A DNA stretch of 64,000 nt from Bradyrhizobium diazoefficiens (lineage in GTDB: Bacteria; Pseudomonadota; Alphaproteobacteria; Rhizobiales; Xanthobacteraceae). The stretch is taken from positions 143,162 through 207,161 of the forward strand of contig NZ_JAFCJE010000010.1 in NCBI RefSeq assembly GCF_018131185.1. Reading direction: 5' to 3'. Made by a program: the position numbers and the translations under genes. This document shows, in pieces, positions 61,566-64,000 of this stretch. The notes beneath the pieces are model-generated. The model did not search any database, was not told the DNA's origin, and saw only the letters and a program-made list of their open reading frames with translations. Positions within the stretch are counted from its first letter, which is position 1. Every line of letters begins with the position of its first letter.

Positions 61566-63858
61566 GCCCGGTCGTGGCGGAGCCGCGCTGACGGCTCTGT
61601 CGGCTCTGGTGCTGCTCGCCGATGACGGTCGTGTGTTCGCGCAGAGCAGTGACGCCTTGCGCGAGCTGCCGCCAATCCAGATTGGCGGTGCTGAGATGGC
61701 GACGCGCAGAAAGCCGGTCGCGTCGCGACGCTCCGGCAAGCCGACCCCGGCCGGGGACCGCGTCCTTGTGTATCCGGCGGCGGCGCAAGTCTCGGATGGG
61801 AGCAGCGTCGCCTCGGGTGCAAGGAGCCGGCCCGGCATGGCCAGCGAGATCACCATCTCCGGCGAAGAGCTCAATGCACGCCCATTCACGCGGCCGGGCG
61901 AAGCGCTCGAGGCGGTGCCGGGCCTGATCGTGACGCAGCATTCCGGCGAGGGCAAAGCCAACCAGTACTTCCTGCGCGGCTATAATCTCGACCATGGCAC
62001 CGACCTTGCCATCACCGTCGACGGCGTCCCCGTCAACATGCGCACCCATGCGCACGGCCAGGGCTATGCCGATCTCAACTGGCTCATCCCGGAAACCATC
62101 GCCGCGGTGGATGTGCGCAAGGGTCCGTACTTCGCCGAGGAAGGCGATTTCGCCTCGGTCGGAAGCGTCCATGTCGGCCTGATCGACCGCACCAAGGGAC
62201 TGGCGCAGGTCAGCGTGGGTAGCTTCGGCTACCGGCGTCTCCTCGGCATGGACTCCGCGAAGATGAGTGACGGCGCGCTGCTCGTGGCCGGCGAGATCGG
62301 CACCTACAACGGCCCGTGGGATCATCCGGACAATGTCCGCAAGCTCAACGGTCTGGTTCGCTACAGCCAGGGCACCGCGACCGACGGCGTCTCCATCACC
62401 GGCATGGCCTACACCAACGCATGGAATTCGACCGACCAGGTGCCGCAGCGCGCGATCGCGGCAGGCTTTCTCAGCCGCTTCGGCTCGGAAGATCCGAGCG
62501 ACGGCGGCAACACCAACCGCTTTGCACTCTCGGGCCGCGTTGCGCAGAGCGACGATGCGGGGTCGTGGAAGGCCAACGCCTATGTCGTGAAGAGCCAGCT
62601 CGATCTCTTCAATAGCTTCACCTACTACCTCAGCGATCCCGTGTTTGGTGACCAGTTCCACCAGCATGACGACCGTCTGATGGCCGGCGCCAACATCTCG
62701 CGCACGCTGAACGGCTCGCTGGCCGGCTTGCCGATGCAGACGACCTTCGGTCTGCAGTCGCGCTATGACGCGATCGATCTTGCTCTCACCAACACGTTCC
62801 GGCGCGATTTTCTCTCCAACGTCCGCAGCGACAAGGTCGGCGAGGGCAGTGTCGGCCTCTTTGCCGAGAACACGGTGCGATGGACCGACTGGCTTAGAAC
62901 GACGGTCGGCTGGCGCGGCGATTATTATGCGGCGGACGTGACCTCCCGGTTCAAGGCCAACAATTCCGGCCGCGCCGACGCCGCGCTCGGCAGCCCGAAA
63001 TTCAGGATGGTGCTGGGGCCGTTCCATCAGACCGAGTTCTTCCTCGGCGCCGGCTACGGCATGCACTCCAACGATGCCCGCGGTGCGACCACGACGGAAG
63101 ACCCGAGCGATCCCGCGACCAGGCTGACGCCATCGCCGCTCCTGGTTCGTACCAAGGGGGCGGAGGTCGGCGTGCGCAGCAGGATCGTTTCCGGCCTCGA
63201 CAGCTCGCTCAGTCTCTTCATGCTCGACCAGGATTCCGAGATCCTGTTCTCCGGCGATGCCGGCGACACCTCGGCCACCCGCGCCAGCCGCCGCTATGGC
63301 TTCGAATGGACCAACCATTACCGGCCGCGGTCATGGATCGACATCGACGCCGATCTCGCCATGACCCATGCGCGTTTCCGCGGCTACAACAGCGAGCAGG
63401 CGGAGATCTATGCCTCGCTCGCTGGCTATCCGGAGGCGCAAATAGGCAACGCGCCCGGCAACTACATTCCGAATGCGCCGGCGATGGTGGCGTCGGCCGG
63501 CGTGACGCTGGGCGAGAAGACGGGCTGGTTCGGAACGTTGCGCTGGCGCTATCTGGCGTCGAGCCCCCTGACGGAGGACAACGCGTTCCGCTCCTCCGCG
63601 ACCAGCATCTTCAACGGCCGCCTCGGCTATCGCGTCGACAATGGCTGGCGCCTTCAGCTCGACGTGCTCAATCTTTTCAACACGAGGGCGAACCAGATCA
63701 CCTATGCCTATGGGTCGCTGCTCAAGACCGACACGCTCTACAACCTCTGCACATCGGGCACCGCGCCAGCGGCAGTCTGTCAGAATGGCGTGATGGACTA
63801 CGTGCTGCACCCCGTGGAGCCCATGACGTTCCGGCTCACGATCGCCGGAGCGTTCTAG
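61546..63858 (+). CDS. TonB-dependent receptor coupled to the nickel permease
   Basis: The 770-residue outer-membrane protein has a signal-like N-terminus (arginine-rich start, ALTALSALVLLADD, cleavage near VFAQS) and a TonB-box-like LPPIQIGG. The plug contains RPGEALEAVPGLIVTQHSG near 118 and FLRGYNLDHGTDLAITVDGV near 144. The histidine-containing segment MRTHAHGQGYADLN near 165 could be metal-binding. The barrel ends FRLTIAGAF. ATG 61546 lies 20 bases inside the permease gene, with GGGA seven bases upstream, so translation is coupled. Control by NikR and overlap with a nickel permease suggest it imports nickel or a nickel chelate. Confidence 0.88.
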   Translation: MRPKRREPGRGGAALTALSALVLLADDGRVFAQSSDALRELPPIQIGGAEMATRRKPVASRRSGKPTPAGDRVLVYPAAAQVSDGSSVASGARSRPGMASEITISGEELNARPFTRPGEALEAVPGLIVTQHSGEGKANQYFLRGYNLDHGTDLAITVDGVPVNMRTHAHGQGYADLNWLIPETIAAVDVRKGPYFAEEGDFASVGSVHVGLIDRTKGLAQVSVGSFGYRRLLGMDSAKMSDGALLVAGEIGTYNGPWDHPDNVRKLNGLVRYSQGTATDGVSITGMAYTNAWNSTDQVPQRAIAAGFLSRFGSEDPSDGGNTNRFALSGRVAQSDDAGSWKANAYVVKSQLDLFNSFTYYLSDPVFGDQFHQHDDRLMAGANISRTLNGSLAGLPMQTTFGLQSRYDAIDLALTNTFRRDFLSNVRSDKVGEGSVGLFAENTVRWTDWLRTTVGWRGDYYAADVTSRFKANNSGRADAALGSPKFRMVLGPFHQTEFFLGAGYGMHSNDARGATTTEDPSDPATRLTPSPLLVRTKGAEVGVRSRIVSGLDSSLSLFMLDQDSEILFSGDAGDTSATRASRRYGFEWTNHYRPRSWIDIDADLAMTHARFRGYNSEQAEIYASLAGYPEAQIGNAPGNYIPNAPAMVASAGVTLGEKTGWFGTLRWRYLASSPLTEDNAFRSSATSIFNGRLGYRVDNGWRLQLDVLNLFNTRANQITYAYGSLLKTDTLYNLCTSGTAPAAVCQNGVMDYVLHPVEPMTFRLTIAGAF

Positions 63859-63910
63859 GTTTGCCCGGCTGACGCGCGATCGCGCCTGTGTCGCCCTGCT
63901 GTCAATCCAC

Positions 63911-63991
63911 CGGCGCAAAAATATTCCACTTTACCGAAATTCGGTTTCGGCGTATGTGTCGTGCATCCCGGCTCACTCAAGAGGGGCGATC
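63911..63991. other. Possible edge of a dispersed rhizobial repeat
   Basis: From about 63911 the sequence is distinctly A/T-richer than its neighbours. It contains the near-palindrome CCGAAATTCGG (63934-63944) and ends in GAGGGGC before an ATG. From memory it resembles a sequence repeated in Bradyrhizobium genomes. A search is needed to confirm this. Confidence 0.3.
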
Positions 63992-64000
63992 ATGAGGTCG
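63992..64000 (+). CDS. Possible start of a gene cut by the window edge
   Basis: ATG AGG TCG is preceded by GAGGGG (63981-63986) at a five-base spacing, a good ribosome site. Only three codons are visible, so nothing can be said about the product. If the upstream stretch is a dispersed repeat, this may be a spurious frame. Confidence 0.25.

Noticed and set aside
61408..63318. A 636-codon open frame on the minus strand
   Set aside because: It is antisense to the second TonB receptor and shows no family features.
63874..63885. GCGCGATCGCGC palindrome after the last receptor gene
   Set aside because: GC-rich palindromes of this length arise often by chance here and nothing supports a function.

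Overview
The window is GC-rich, gene-dense alphaproteobacterial chromosome. It most resembles a Bradyrhizobium-type (Nitrobacteraceae) soil or plant-associated bacterium. This is inferred from the aerobic (CobG/CobN-type) cobalamin pathway, the many ABC importers and TonB receptors, and the overall gene style; no rRNA or other taxonomic marker is present.

Region 1 (1-25.2 kb) is a nearly complete aerobic cobalamin locus. On the left are the 5' end of cobU (cobP), cbiB (cobD), cobC, and convergent cobO-cobQ. A cobalamin riboswitch (about 4286-4480) then leads a tightly overlapping unit: DUF1636 protein, cobW, cobN, cobG, cobH, cobI, cobJ. cobK runs the opposite way and shares overlapping start codons with cobL, which heads cobL-cobE-cobM-cobB-cobA. 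A second riboswitch (about 17636-17830) precedes a CbiM-like cobalt permease, cobF and cobT. A third (about 21055-21238) precedes a TonB-dependent receptor and a PepSY membrane protein. A histidine-phosphatase gene (probable alpha-ribazole phosphatase) lies between them on the minus strand. Not seen here, so presumably elsewhere: the CobS and CobT chelatase subunits, cobV (cobalamin synthase), bluB and cobR.

Region 2 (25.2-30.9 kb) is a five-gene dipeptide/nickel-type ABC importer operon. A good sigma-54 promoter match lies upstream and a strong bidirectional terminator downstream.

Region 3 (30.9-41.8 kb, minus strand) looks like one long catabolic operon: Dabb protein, maleylacetate reductase, amidohydrolase, 3-hydroxyisobutyrate-dehydrogenase-like enzyme, hydroxyquinol 1,2-dioxygenase, FAD-linked oxidase, a complete ribose-type (CUT2) ABC importer and a YciI protein. 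It should import an unidentified substrate and pass it through hydroxyquinol and maleylacetate to 3-oxoadipate. A divergent LysR gene is the likely regulator.

Region 4 (41.9-50.5 kb, plus strand) carries lysR, xylulokinase, a second complete CUT2 importer, then a MarR regulator and a flavin aromatic hydroxylase. A perfect 14-bp palindrome overlaps the predicted hydroxylase promoter.

Region 5 (50.4-57.6 kb) holds surface-polysaccharide-type genes: a formyltransferase-like/beta-propeller protein, a GT4 glycosyltransferase, a flippase, an FAD oxidoreductase and a CelD-type acyltransferase.

Region 6 (57.6-64 kb) is a metal-uptake island: a siderophore-type TonB receptor, then a nickel/cobalt permease whose 3' end overlaps a second TonB receptor gene. 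The permease gene is preceded by an exact match to the E. coli NikR operator (GTATGA-N16-TCATAC), so the last two genes are probably a nickel-repressed outer- plus inner-membrane nickel uptake pair. No tRNA, rRNA, insertion sequence or CRISPR array was recognised.
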